From an uncultured Collinsella sp. (GTDB taxonomy: Bacteria; Actinomycetota; Coriobacteriia; Coriobacteriales; Coriobacteriaceae), in the NCBI GenBank assembly GCA_900552385.1, contig URZI01000018.1, positions 1-32,315 on the forward strand: 32,315 bases of DNA, written 5' to 3'. The notes beneath the pieces are model-generated. The model did not search any database. It worked only from the letters and a program-made list of their open reading frames with translations, and had not been told where the DNA came from. Both the position numbers and the translations under genes were made by a program. Position 1 is the first letter of the stretch; every line of letters starts with the position of its first letter. Below, piece by piece: positions 1 through 6,963 of the stretch.

Positions 1-45
1 GATCATGCCTAGTCTCGTGGGCTCGGAGATGTGTATAAGAGACAG
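1..45 (+). other. Illumina Nextera i7 adapter (synthetic, not genomic)
   Basis: Bases 12-45 match the Nextera Read 2 transposase adapter as I recall it, ending in the mosaic end AGATGTGTATAAGAGACAG. Bases 4-11 (CATGCCTA) match the Nextera i7 index N706 in adapter orientation, and GAT at 1-3 is the end of the P7 primer. Genomic sequence therefore starts at about base 46. Reverse-strand translation of this adapter gives the peptide LLYTSPSPRD, a well-known contaminant of protein databases. Confidence 0.97.
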
Positions 46-437
46 ATACCGTCGAGGACACGGGCATTGTGCTGGGCGAGGCGTTTTGCCAGGCGCTGGG
101 CGACAAGGCGGGCATTACGCGCTTTGCCGACGCGGCGATCGCCATGGACGAGACGCTTGTGATGGCTGCTGTTGATATTTCGGGCCGCGGGCAGGCCTAC
201 TGCGAGCTGCCCGTGCCGACTGAGCGCGTGGGCAGCTTCGATACCGAGCTGGCCGTCGAGTTCTTCTACGCCTTTGCGCGCGATGCCAAGCTCACGCTGC
301 ACGTGCGCGAGCTGGTGGGCGGCAACTCGCATCACATTATCGAGGCCGCCTTTAAGGCCGTGGGCCGCACGATGCGCCGCGCCTGCGAGCTGGACCCCCG
401 CGTGCAGGGCATTCCCAGCACCAAGGGCTCGCTGTAA
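46..437 (+). CDS. hisB: Imidazoleglycerol-phosphate dehydratase, 5'-truncated
   Basis: HisB removes water from imidazole glycerol phosphate to give imidazole acetol phosphate in cytosolic histidine synthesis. The gene is cut by the contig edge: the readable frame starts at 48 with TVEDTGIVLGE, the end of the family's HHTVEDTGI metal-binding motif, so about the first third is missing. The remaining 129 residues include a DETL segment, the second metal-binding motif GGNSHHIIE and the typical C-terminus IPSTKGSL. A GTG at 69 could be mistaken for the start, but it lies inside the conserved domain. It is followed by hisH, hisA and hisF on the same strand. HisB here appears to lack the N-terminal phosphatase fusion found in enterobacteria, although the missing 5' end prevents proof; a separate histidinol phosphatase lies at 3609-4520. 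Confidence 0.95.
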
Positions 438-451
438 CCGCCACAAAGGCA

Positions 452-492
452 AAAACCACCACGAAAGTGCCTGTCCCCTTTGTGGTGGTTTT
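452..492. repeat. Hairpin in the hisB-hisH gap
   Basis: Perfect 11-bp arms AAAACCACCAC (452-462) and GTGGTGGTTTT (482-492) enclose a 19-nt loop. The reverse complement of the loop (AAAGGGGACAGGCACTTTC) resembles the loop of the hairpin at 10298-10330, so I place it in the same dispersed family. It ends in TTTT but sits inside an operon, so it may be an attenuating or mRNA-processing hairpin. It ends about 13 bases before the hisH ribosome-binding site and does not cover it. Confidence 0.7.
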
Positions 493-517
493 GGATGATG
501 AGAAGAGGAGGGGTCGC

Positions 518-1219
518 GTGGGCGAACCGAAGATCGTGGTGGTCGACTACCACAAGGGCAACTTGTCGAGCGTCGTGCGCGGGCTTGCACGCGCCGGTGC
601 CGCCGCCTGCACGTCGGACGATCCGGAGCAGATCCGCCGCGCCGACGGCCTGGTCATTCCGGGCGTGGGCGCGTTCTATGACGCGATCGCCTTTATGCGC
701 CAGAGCGGCGAGGCGGACGCGATACTCGATGCCATCGTCGCCGGAACTCCGTTGCTCGGCATCTGCCTGGGCCTTCAGCTATTTTTTGAGCGCGGCAACG
801 AGGGCGTGCCCGCGGACGAGGGCGCGGTCGCCGACGGTAACGCCTCCGAGCAGGTTGGCGGTCCCTGGGTCGATGGCCTGGGTATTATGCGCGGTTCGTG
901 CACACGCCTGGAGTCGAGCCGCCTGAAGGTGCCGCACGTGGGCTGGGACCAGGTGCACATGACGCCCGCCGGTGCGGCCGATCCGCTGCTTACTGGTTTT
1001 GCCGAGGGTGCCACCATGTACTTCACCCACAGCTACGCGGTGGCCGACGATTCCGATGCCGCCGATGTGCTGGCGCGCACGCACTATACGCGGAGCTTCC
1101 CGTGCATCGTGCGCCATGGCAACGTGTGGGGTTGCCAGTTCCATCCCGAGAAATCCTCCGCGCTGGGTCAGCGCATCCTTAAGAACTTCGTCAACATCGT
1201 CGAGGAGGCCGGCCGATGA
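518..1219 (+). CDS. hisH: Imidazole glycerol phosphate synthase, glutaminase subunit
   Basis: HisH hydrolyses glutamine and channels ammonia to HisF, which makes imidazole glycerol phosphate and AICAR. I chose GTG at 518: a GAGGAGGGG ribosome-binding site lies at 505-513, and the product then begins MGEPKIVVVDYHKGN as expected. The upstream ATG at 467 would fall inside the loop of the intergenic hairpin. The 233-residue protein has the class I amidotransferase nucleophile in GICLGLQ (Cys83) and the His-Glu pair in FHPEKSS near the C-terminus, so the triad is complete. A short acidic stretch (about 95-112, PADEGAVADGNASEQ) looks like a lineage-specific loop. The stop overlaps the hisA start as ATGA (1216-1219), which indicates translational coupling. 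Confidence 0.95.
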   Translation: MGEPKIVVVDYHKGNLSSVVRGLARAGAAACTSDDPEQIRRADGLVIPGVGAFYDAIAFMRQSGEADAILDAIVAGTPLLGICLGLQLFFERGNEGVPADEGAVADGNASEQVGGPWVDGLGIMRGSCTRLESSRLKVPHVGWDQVHMTPAGAADPLLTGFAEGATMYFTHSYAVADDSDAADVLARTHYTRSFPCIVRHGNVWGCQFHPEKSSALGQRILKNFVNIVEEAGR

Positions 1220-1959
1220 TCCTGTTTCCCGCAATCGATCTGATCGGCGGCAAGGTCGTGCGCCTGGAGCGCGGCGACCGGAGTCGCTGCAAGGTATATT
1301 CCGACGACCCCGTGGCCGTTGCTCGCTCGTTTGCCGAGCAGGGCGCAAGCTGGGTGCACGTCGTCGACCTGTCCGCTGCCTTTGGCGAGGACGAGGACAC
1401 ATGCGCGGCCAACTCGGCGGCGATTAAGGCCATCTGCGGCGTCAACGGTCTGTCCGTGGACGTGGGCGGCGGCGTCCGCTCGCTCGCGCGCATCGACGAG
1501 TTGGCCGGCTACGGTGCGCGCCGCATCGCACTAGGCACGGTGCTCGTGACCGAGCCGGGTTTTGCCGAGGTGGCGGCCCAAGGCTTTGGCGAGCTGTTGG
1601 TGGCAGATATTGCCGCACGCGACGGCCAGGTCAAGGTGAATGGCTGGCGTGACGGCGCGGGCGTGGCGCTCGACGACGCCGTGGCGCAGCTTTCCGAGCT
1701 GGGTTTTAAGCATCTGGTGTATACCGACATTGCGCGCGATGGCATGCAGACGGGCATCGATGTGGCGGCGTATCGCCATGTGGCCGAGGTCGCGGGCTTT
1801 CCCGTCGTGGCATCGGGTGGCATCTCGACGCTCGACGACATCCGCGCGCTGGCCGCAGTGGGTGAGGGCGCGATTGAAGGTGCCATTACCGGTCGCGCGC
1901 TCTACGAGGGCAACTTTACGCTGGTACAGGCGCTGACCGCCGCCCGAGGGGAGGAGTAG
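1216..1959 (+). CDS. hisA: ProFAR isomerase
   Basis: HisA converts ProFAR to PRFAR by an Amadori rearrangement, supplying the substrate of HisHF. The 247 residues have normal family length and a (beta/alpha)8 barrel pattern, starting MILFPAIDLIGGKVVRL with catalytic Asp8. A second acidic residue in VADIAARDG (about Asp131) fits the other catalytic position. Phosphate-binding glycines appear in DVGGGVRS and VASGGIS. Some actinobacteria use a bifunctional HisA/TrpF enzyme (PriA); without trp genes in the window I cannot test this, and the sequence reads as ordinary HisA. The start overlaps the hisH stop, and hisF begins 3 bases after this stop. Confidence 0.95.
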   Translation: MILFPAIDLIGGKVVRLERGDRSRCKVYSDDPVAVARSFAEQGASWVHVVDLSAAFGEDEDTCAANSAAIKAICGVNGLSVDVGGGVRSLARIDELAGYGARRIALGTVLVTEPGFAEVAAQGFGELLVADIAARDGQVKVNGWRDGAGVALDDAVAQLSELGFKHLVYTDIARDGMQTGIDVAAYRHVAEVAGFPVVASGGISTLDDIRALAAVGEGAIEGAITGRALYEGNFTLVQALTAARGEE

Positions 1960-1962
1960 CCC

Positions 1963-2745
1963 ATGCTTACCAAACGTGTGATTCCCTGCCTGGACGTCAA
2001 GGACGGCCGTGTGGTCAAGGGCGTCAACTTTGTGAGCTTGCGCGATGCGGGCGATCCGGTGGAGCTGGCGCGCGCCTACGACCGCGAGGGTGCGGACGAG
2101 GTCGTCTTCTTGGACATTACCGCCACGAGCGACAACCGTGCGACGACCATCGAGATGGCGGCGCATGCGGCCGAGGAGCTAGCCATTCCCTATACCGTGG
2201 GCGGCGGTTTTCGCGACTTGGCGGGCATGCGGACCATGGTTGCCGCCGGTGCCGACAAGGTGTCGCTCAACTCGGCGGCCGTGCGTGACCCGTCGCTGAT
2301 TAGCCAGGCTGCCGCGGCTTTTGGCAGTCAGGCCGTGGTCGTGGCGATCGATGCCAAGCGCGTCGGTTTGCCCGGAGAGCCGGGTGCCGACAAGTGGGAG
2401 GTCTTCACGGCGGGCGGCCGCAACGCCACGGGTATCGACGCGGTGGCGTGGGCCGAGGAAGCGGCTCGTCGCGGCGCCGGCGAGATCTTGCTGACCAGTA
2501 TGGATTGCGACGGCACCAAGGCCGGCTTTGACCTGGCGCTCACCCGTGCCGTGGCGCGCGCGGTGCCGATTCCCGTTATTGCGAGCGGCGGCGTGGGTAC
2601 GCTCGAGCATTTTGCCGAGGGCGTGATCGAGGGCGAAGCCGATGCCGTGCTGGCGGCGAGCGTCTTTCACTTTGGGACGTTCAGCATTCGCCAGGTGAAG
2701 GAGTATATGGCGTCGCAGGGCATTCCTGTGAGATTGGACTTCTAA
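1963..2745 (+). CDS. hisF: Imidazole glycerol phosphate synthase, cyclase subunit
   Basis: HisF uses ammonia from HisH to cyclise PRFAR into imidazole glycerol phosphate and AICAR. AICAR feeds purine synthesis, whose PurH is encoded at 22525. The 260-residue protein starts MLTKRVIPCLDVKDGRVVKG, with catalytic Asp11 in CLDV and the second catalytic Asp in VVAIDAKR (about residue 130). The phosphate-binding segments TVGGGFRD and IASGGVG are present. Its ribosome-binding site, GAGGGGAGGAG, lies inside the end of hisA, so the two genes are coupled. A palindromic repeat of about 95 bp separates it from hisI. Confidence 0.96.
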   Translation: MLTKRVIPCLDVKDGRVVKGVNFVSLRDAGDPVELARAYDREGADEVVFLDITATSDNRATTIEMAAHAAEELAIPYTVGGGFRDLAGMRTMVAAGADKVSLNSAAVRDPSLISQAAAAFGSQAVVVAIDAKRVGLPGEPGADKWEVFTAGGRNATGIDAVAWAEEAARRGAGEILLTSMDCDGTKAGFDLALTRAVARAVPIPVIASGGVGTLEHFAEGVIEGEADAVLAASVFHFGTFSIRQVKEYMASQGIPVRLDF

Positions 2746-2754
2746 TGCTGCGGC

Positions 2755-2849
2755 TTGCCCAGGCACCCGACCTTCCGGCTCCAACCCTCCTCGCGTACTT
2801 AAGTACGCGTCGTCGGGCTTGTCGCTCGGAATCTCGGGCACCTGGACAA
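2755..2849. repeat. Palindromic repeat, GCGTAC-core family, copy 1
   Basis: Outer arms TTGCCCAGG (2755-2763) and CCTGGACAA (2841-2849) pair with one mismatch and continue inwards (CACCCG / CGGGCA). The centre is a perfect 18-bp palindrome, CGCGTACTTAAGTACGCG (2792-2809). The layout and much of the outer sequence match the element at 24134-24234 after purH. It lies inside the his operon between hisF and hisI, so transcripts either read through it or it lowers hisIE expression. Confidence 0.8.
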
Positions 2850-2887
2850 CCCTCGCCGACCTGCGAAGTTTGAATTTGGGGAGAGAA

Positions 2888-3217
2888 ATGGAAGAGATAA
2901 CCGATCCTTCAAAGCTTAAATATGACGCCCGTGGGCTGATTCCTTGTGTGGTTCAGCAATATGACACCGGCGAGGTGCTTATGGTTGCTTGGATGAACGA
3001 GGAGTCGGTGGGGCTGACGCTCAAGACCGGGACCACGTGGTTTTGGAGCCGTAGCCGCCAGGAGCTCTGGAACAAGGGCGCGACGAGCGGCAACATGCAG
3101 GAGGTCAAGGAGCTCTGGGCCGACTGCGATAGCGATACGCTGCTGGTCAAGGTCGATTCTCCGGGTCCGGCCTGCCATACCGGCAACCGTACCTGCTTCT
3201 TTAAGAAACTCGCGTAG
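2888..3217 (+). CDS. hisI: Phosphoribosyl-AMP cyclohydrolase
   Basis: HisI opens the purine ring of phosphoribosyl-AMP to give ProFAR, the third step of histidine synthesis. I chose ATG 2888 because GGGGAGAGAA precedes it and the product MEEITDPSKLKYD starts at the normal family position; the longer frame from 2819 would translate the palindromic repeat. The 109 residues contain all the hallmarks: VAWMNEES, WFWSRSRQELWNKGATSGN, the metal-binding DCDSD, and the zinc-binding cysteines in PACHTGNRTCF. It is separate from HisE, whose gene follows after 46 bases, whereas many bacteria fuse the two. Confidence 0.96.
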   Translation: MEEITDPSKLKYDARGLIPCVVQQYDTGEVLMVAWMNEESVGLTLKTGTTWFWSRSRQELWNKGATSGNMQEVKELWADCDSDTLLVKVDSPGPACHTGNRTCFFKKLA

Positions 3218-3263
3218 GGCGGGCGCTCGACCAAGCGCTTGGCCAGCCAGAAAGGATTGAACC

Positions 3264-3581
3264 ATGGGTGTGCGCACCGCAAATGTTCAGGATGGAAATA
3301 TCGGAGAGACGCTGACGGGGCTGGCCGAGGTGATTCATGGCCGTCGTGACGCGTCGCCACAGGAGAGCTATACCGCGCGTCTGCTGACCGACGTCGAGGA
3401 TGAGCTGCTCAAGAAGCTTGCCGAGGAGGCGAGCGAGGTGATCATGGCCTGCAAGGATAACGACCACGACCACATTCGCTATGAGGCCGGCGACCTGGTC
3501 TACCATCTGCTCGTGACGCTCGAGCGCTACGGCATCACCCTCGACGAGCTTGCCGGCGAACTCAACGCCCGCCGCCACTAG
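3264..3581 (+). CDS. hisE: Phosphoribosyl-ATP pyrophosphatase
   Basis: HisE releases pyrophosphate from phosphoribosyl-ATP, the second histidine step, and its product is the substrate of HisI. The 105-residue protein is all-alpha and MazG-like: the metal-binding motif is KKLAEEASEVIMA followed by YEAGDLVYHLLV, which gives the EExxE...ExxD pattern. The start ATG 3264 follows AGAAAGGA. It is the last gene of the his operon; its stop codon lies inside the left arm of a hairpin (3578-3608) that separates it from the convergent phosphatase gene. Confidence 0.95.
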   Translation: MGVRTANVQDGNIGETLTGLAEVIHGRRDASPQESYTARLLTDVEDELLKKLAEEASEVIMACKDNDHDHIRYEAGDLVYHLLVTLERYGITLDELAGELNARRH

Positions 3582-3608
3582 TCATTGGGGACGTTCTTAA
3601 ACGACCAG
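3578..3608. repeat. Conserved-loop hairpin between hisE and hisK
   Basis: Arms CTAGTCA (3578-3584) and CGACCAG (3602-3608) pair except for two A-C mismatches, around a 17-nt loop TTGGGGACGTTCTTAAA. The loop is nearly identical to that of the hairpin at 21572-21602. It fills the gap between two convergent genes and overlaps the hisE stop, so it could act as a transcript-end structure for both. Confidence 0.7.
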
Positions 3609-4520
3609 TTAGGCGAGGGGCGTGGATTCCCATTCGCCGGTGGCGTGGGGGATGTCGAAGGTTCGATAACCGCAGTCGTAGGCGTGCGCCTGGGCCTCGC
3701 GGATGTTCCAGCAGATATCGCAGGCGCGGTGCGCGTCCGAGCCAAAGGTGATCGGCACTTCGGCATGGGCAAAGCAGCGCAAAAGACCGGTTGCGGGGTA
3801 GTAGTCGCCCAAGCCCTTGCGCGGCGCGGCCGTCGAGACCTCAACGCGGCGGCCCGTATCGTGCGCGCACTCTGCCATCTGCTGCCAAAACGGTGCGGGG
3901 TCAAAATCGGGCGCAAAGCCTTCCTTCGAAAAGCGCATGACCAGGTCGGGGTGAGCCATCACATCAAAGTTGAGCGGGCTCTCGCAGGCGCGGCACCAGT
4001 CATCGACATAGCGCTCCCACACGCCGCGTACCCCCAGGTTTTCCCAAACGTGCAAGTTGGTGTCATCGTCGATCCAGCCGCAGCGCGAATCGGGCGTATC
4101 GGGACGAGCGACGTCCTCCGTTCCCGCCGTACCCGCGGCACCGGCCATGATATCGCCTGGGTTGCCAATCCAGTGCACACTGCCCAGGCGCATGACGGCG
4201 CCCCGGGACCAGCGCTCAACCAAAGGCTCGCAGCCCTCGTACCAATCGCATTCGAAACCGTAGATAAAGGTGAGTTCTGGCGCAATCTGAGCGGCAAGAT
4301 TGCGAGCGTCCTCAAAAGCCAGACGATGCGCCGGGAGGTCGCCCTCAGTAACCTGCACCTCGCAGTTAGCATCCATGCTGGCGGGCAGGGTGAGATGGTC
4401 GGTCGAGACCATGACGCGGCAGCCGGCCGCAGCAGCGGCACGGACGTTGTCCTCAAACGAGGCATGCCCGTCCGAAAACGAGGTGTGGGTATGGCAATCG
4501 ACCAGCGGGCACATGGGCAT
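3609..4520 (-). CDS. hisK: PHP-family histidinol-phosphatase
   Basis: This is probably the histidinol-phosphate phosphatase of the histidine pathway (PHP superfamily, HisK/HisJ type); the assignment rests on the family plus its position convergent to the his operon. The 303 residues carry the PHP metal-site motifs in order: CHTHTSFSDGH (His10, His12), STDHLTLP, YGFECDWYEG, GSVHWIG, VMAHPDLVMRF, EVSTAAPRKG and the C-terminal ITFGSDAHRA. The ATG at 4520 is preceded by AAGGAG; an in-frame ATG two codons later is possible. Other PHP phosphoesterases share these motifs, so substrate is inferred. It has its own promoter region in 4521-4819, so it may be regulated apart from hisBHAFIE. Confidence 0.82.
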   Translation of the reverse strand: MPMCPLVDCHTHTSFSDGHASFEDNVRAAAAAGCRVMVSTDHLTLPASMDANCEVQVTEGDLPAHRLAFEDARNLAAQIAPELTFIYGFECDWYEGCEPLVERWSRGAVMRLGSVHWIGNPGDIMAGAAGTAGTEDVARPDTPDSRCGWIDDDTNLHVWENLGVRGVWERYVDDWCRACESPLNFDVMAHPDLVMRFSKEGFAPDFDPAPFWQQMAECAHDTGRRVEVSTAAPRKGLGDYYPATGLLRCFAHAEVPITFGSDAHRACDICWNIREAQAHAYDCGYRTFDIPHATGEWESTPLA

Positions 4521-4648
4521 AGCGGCTCCTTTGCGTCAAGCGAATCCGCTTCATTGTAATGGCGCAGCTCTCAACACGCCGGGCACGCCGGGGATCGAAA
4601 TCGATTGGAAAGGTTGCGCGGCGCGTGGTGCGGCCTCGCTTGCTCTCA

Positions 4649-4713
4649 AAACGTGTACGTCAGCCTCCAAAACCGACAAATAATGACATGTTTGGAGGCT
4701 GACGTACACGTTT
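4649..4713. repeat. Long perfect inverted repeat in the hisK-larC gap
   Basis: Two perfect 23-bp arms (4649-4671 and 4691-4713) enclose a 19-nt loop; the arm begins AAACGTGTACGTCAGCCTCC. It lies in a 299-bp region without genes between the divergent hisK and larC starts. There is no U-tract on either side, so an intrinsic terminator is unlikely. I see no other clear element in the gap. The perfect arms suggest recent origin or maintained function. Confidence 0.85.
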
Positions 4714-4819
4714 GGATGGGGGCGAGGGCGGCGACGGACGAAAGTCACGCTTGTGCCACGTCCGATGTGCTAGCGTTTGGGTGAACAAAACGAGCCCGCG
4801 CGGAAAGGATCCAGACCGT

Positions 4820-5305
4820 ATGCAATGCGATAGCACATCCCCGCTGTCCCGCGAGACCGATGCGCCCGAAACTATCGTCAAGCTGGAATGCGACATCGAC
4901 GACGCGTCGCCTGAGGTACTCGCCTACGCCGCCGACCGCCTGCGCGAGGCGGGTGCGCGCGAGGTGCACTGGCTGCCCCTCTATTGTAAGAAAGGCCGCC
5001 CCGGCTGGCAGCTGCAGGTAATCTGCACCTACGAGGATATCGAGCGCCTGCAGACGATCATCTTCTTGGAAACCACGACCAACGGCATCCGTCGCCAGGT
5101 TATGGAGCGCGTTTGCCTACCACGCCGCTTTGAGCGCGCAACGACGCCATGGGGCGAGGTGTCCGTTAAAGTGGCCACCCTGCCCGACGGCAGCGAGCGC
5201 GCGGCGCCCGAGTACGAGGGCTGCGCTCGCCTTGCCCGCGAGCACGACGTGCCGCTCCAGCGCGTGATGCAGGCGGCCCAGAGCGCGGCACTGCGATTTG
5301 AATAG
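4820..5305 (+). CDS. larC: LarC C-terminal domain protein (nickel-pincer cofactor)
   Basis: The 161-residue product matches the C-terminal part (LarC2) of LarC, the CTP-dependent nickel insertase that completes the nickel-pincer nucleotide cofactor of lactate racemase and relatives. Recognisable segments are LECDIDDASPEVLAYA, the basic stretch CKKGRPGWQLQVIC, FLETTTNGIRR, the WGEVSVKVA strand and RAAPEYEGCARLARE. The ATG at 4820 follows GAAAGGAT; upstream in-frame codons run into the long hairpin and lack family similarity. No LarC N-terminal region, larB or larE is visible nearby. In Lactobacillus plantarum LarC1 and LarC2 are joined by a programmed frameshift; here the domain is encoded alone, so its partner must be elsewhere or the protein has another role. 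yfcE follows after 57 bases. Confidence 0.85.
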   Translation: MQCDSTSPLSRETDAPETIVKLECDIDDASPEVLAYAADRLREAGAREVHWLPLYCKKGRPGWQLQVICTYEDIERLQTIIFLETTTNGIRRQVMERVCLPRRFERATTPWGEVSVKVATLPDGSERAAPEYEGCARLAREHDVPLQRVMQAAQSAALRFE

Positions 5306-5362
5306 CGCGGCCGGCGACATCCCGTGCCCAGCCGCATTAACCCCATCCCGAAAGGATCCCCC

Positions 5363-5911
5363 ATGAAATACCTCATCGCTTCTGACATTCACGGCTCGGC
5401 ATACTGGGCCGAGCGCCTGGTCGCCGCCATCGAATCCCAGCAGCCCGACCGCATCGTCCTGCTGGGCGACCTGCTTTATCACGGTCCGCGCAACGACCTG
5501 CCGCGCGACTATGCTCCCAAGCGCGTGATTCCGCTGCTCAACGCTCTGGCCGACCGCATCATCGCGGTGCGCGGCAACTGCGACGCCGAGGTCGACCAGA
5601 TGGTCCTCGACTTCCCCGTCATGGCCGACTACGCCACGCTGTTTGACGAGACCGGCCGCGAGCTGTTCCTGACGCACGGCCATGTCTTTGGCGCCGGCAT
5701 GCACAACAGCGTCGACCACGCGCCCGCGCTGCCCGAGGGCTCCGCGCTCGTCTACGGTCACACGCACATCAAGGTCAACGAAGCGAGCGAGGAGCATCCT
5801 GGTCTGTGGCTCTTCAACCCCGGCAGCGTGAGCATCCCCAAGGACGGTACGCACAGCTACGGCATCTACGAGGGCGGCGCGTTCCGCCACGTGATCATGG
5901 AGGAGGACTAG
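5363..5911 (+). CDS. yfcE: YfcE-type phosphodiesterase (calcineurin-like)
   Basis: A predicted metal-dependent phosphodiesterase of the YfcE/MJ0936 group, which hydrolyses model phosphodiesters in vitro; the natural substrate is unknown. The 182 residues have the metallophosphoesterase motifs in order: SDIHGS, LLGDLLYHG, VRGNCDAE, THGHVFG and YGHTHI, then the LFNPGSVSIPKDG tail typical of the subfamily. I chose ATG 5363 because AAAGGA precedes it and MKYLIASDIHG is the usual N-terminus. mazG starts 2 bases after the stop, so the two are probably co-translated. Confidence 0.93.
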   Translation: MKYLIASDIHGSAYWAERLVAAIESQQPDRIVLLGDLLYHGPRNDLPRDYAPKRVIPLLNALADRIIAVRGNCDAEVDQMVLDFPVMADYATLFDETGRELFLTHGHVFGAGMHNSVDHAPALPEGSALVYGHTHIKVNEASEEHPGLWLFNPGSVSIPKDGTHSYGIYEGGAFRHVIMEED

Positions 5912-5913
5912 CC

Positions 5914-6774
5914 ATGGCCGAGCATATGGCTCAGCAAAATGCCGAGGGTTCGCGTGACCTGTCCACGCTGGTAGATGCATCGGCCGAGCTGCAGCATCTG
6001 GTGCAGACCATCTGGCGTCTGCGTCAGCCCGACGGCTGCCCGTGGGACCGCGAGCAGACGCACCGCAGCATTGGCAAGAACATGATCGAGGAGGCCTACG
6101 AGGCGCTCGACTGCATCGAGGCCGACGACGCGGCGCACCTGCGCGAGGAGCTGGGCGACGTGCTCATGCAGGTAGTGTTGCATGCGCAGATCGCGGCGGA
6201 CGCCGGCGAGTTTACGCTGGCCGACGTGGCGCACGATATCGACGCCAAGCTCATTCGCCGTCATCCGCACGTGTTTGGCGATGCGGATGCCGACAACTCC
6301 GACGAGGTACTCAAGATTTGGGACGAGGTCAAGCTTGCCGAGAAGGCCGCCAAGGACAAGGCCGTGACGGCAGGCGAGGCTGCGCCCGAGGGCCTGCTTG
6401 ACGGCGTGCCCACGCATCTGCCGGCGCTGATGCAGGCGCAGAAGGTGTCGCGCAAGGCAGCTGCCGTGGGCTTTGAGTGGGAGACGGTCCAGGACGTGTG
6501 GGACGAGGTCGCCGAGGAACGTGCCGAGTTTGAGGCCGAGGCTCCCGGCTCGCCCGAGCGCGAGATGGAGTTTGGCGACCTGCTCTTTGCCCTGGTCAAC
6601 GTTGCGCGCAAAGAGGGGATTGACGCCGAGAGCGCCCTCCGTGCCAGCACGGCAAAGTTCCGCCGTCGCTGGGCCGCGATGGAGCAGATGGCGGCTGACG
6701 CCCATGTGGATCTTGCCGAGCTTTCGACCCACGGTCTCAACGACCTGTGGGATGCCGCAAAGGCGGAGGAGTAA
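5914..6774 (+). CDS. mazG: Nucleoside triphosphate pyrophosphohydrolase
   Basis: MazG hydrolyses (d)NTPs to monophosphates and pyrophosphate and is seen as a house-cleaning and stress enzyme. The 286-residue protein contains the tandem arrangement of full-length MazG: an N-terminal domain with DGCPWDREQTH, then NMIEEAYEALDCIE and LREELGDVLMQVVLHA (EExxE..ExxD metal site), and a C-terminal repeat with VAEERAEFEAE and MEFGDLLFALVNVAR. ATG 5914 follows AGGAGGA inside the end of yfcE. An Ala/Lys-rich linker (AEKAAKDKAVTAGEAA) joins the two halves. A terminator follows at 6779. Confidence 0.95.
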   Translation: MAEHMAQQNAEGSRDLSTLVDASAELQHLVQTIWRLRQPDGCPWDREQTHRSIGKNMIEEAYEALDCIEADDAAHLREELGDVLMQVVLHAQIAADAGEFTLADVAHDIDAKLIRRHPHVFGDADADNSDEVLKIWDEVKLAEKAAKDKAVTAGEAAPEGLLDGVPTHLPALMQAQKVSRKAAAVGFEWETVQDVWDEVAEERAEFEAEAPGSPEREMEFGDLLFALVNVARKEGIDAESALRASTAKFRRRWAAMEQMAADAHVDLAELSTHGLNDLWDAAKAEE

Positions 6775-6778
6775 GACT

Positions 6779-6822
6779 GCGGGAACGACGGGCTGACATG
6801 CCTCATCGTTCCCGCTAAATTT
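6779..6822 (+). terminator. Intrinsic terminator after mazG
   Basis: Perfect 10-bp arms GCGGGAACGA (6779-6788) and TCGTTCCCGC (6806-6815), then TAAATTTTT. It ends the larC-yfcE-mazG transcript before the eno promoter region. Confidence 0.8.
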
Positions 6823-6845
6823 TTCGAAAATCAAGTGTATCCCTC

Positions 6846-6963
6846 GGCTAACTTAGGGCATAATGCAAAAAGTGCGACATGGCTAACTTACGGAGGCGCA
6901 CCGACGGTGCGCGGTCAGCCGGTCGCTTGCATCCACTACGTTTCCAAGTGAGAGGGAGACAAC
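6846..6963 (+). promoter_or_regulatory. eno promoter/leader with direct repeat
   Basis: A CATAAT -10-like hexamer lies at 6859-6864; no good -35 is visible. The decamer GGCTAACTTA occurs twice (6846-6855 and 6881-6890), on either side of the -10. Downstream is a perfect hairpin GCGCACC-GAC-GGTGCGC (6896-6912). GAGAGGGAGA just before 6964 is the enolase ribosome-binding site. The layout could hold an operator, but I recognise no known site. Confidence 0.4.

Noticed and set aside
9..590. 193-residue minus-strand reading frame at the contig start
   Set aside because: It is antisense to hisB and ends in the translated Nextera adapter (LLYTSPSPRD); artefact.
3585..4559. 324-residue plus-strand frame over hisK
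   Set aside because: Antisense to a PHP phosphatase with full metal-site motifs; starts inside a repeat hairpin.
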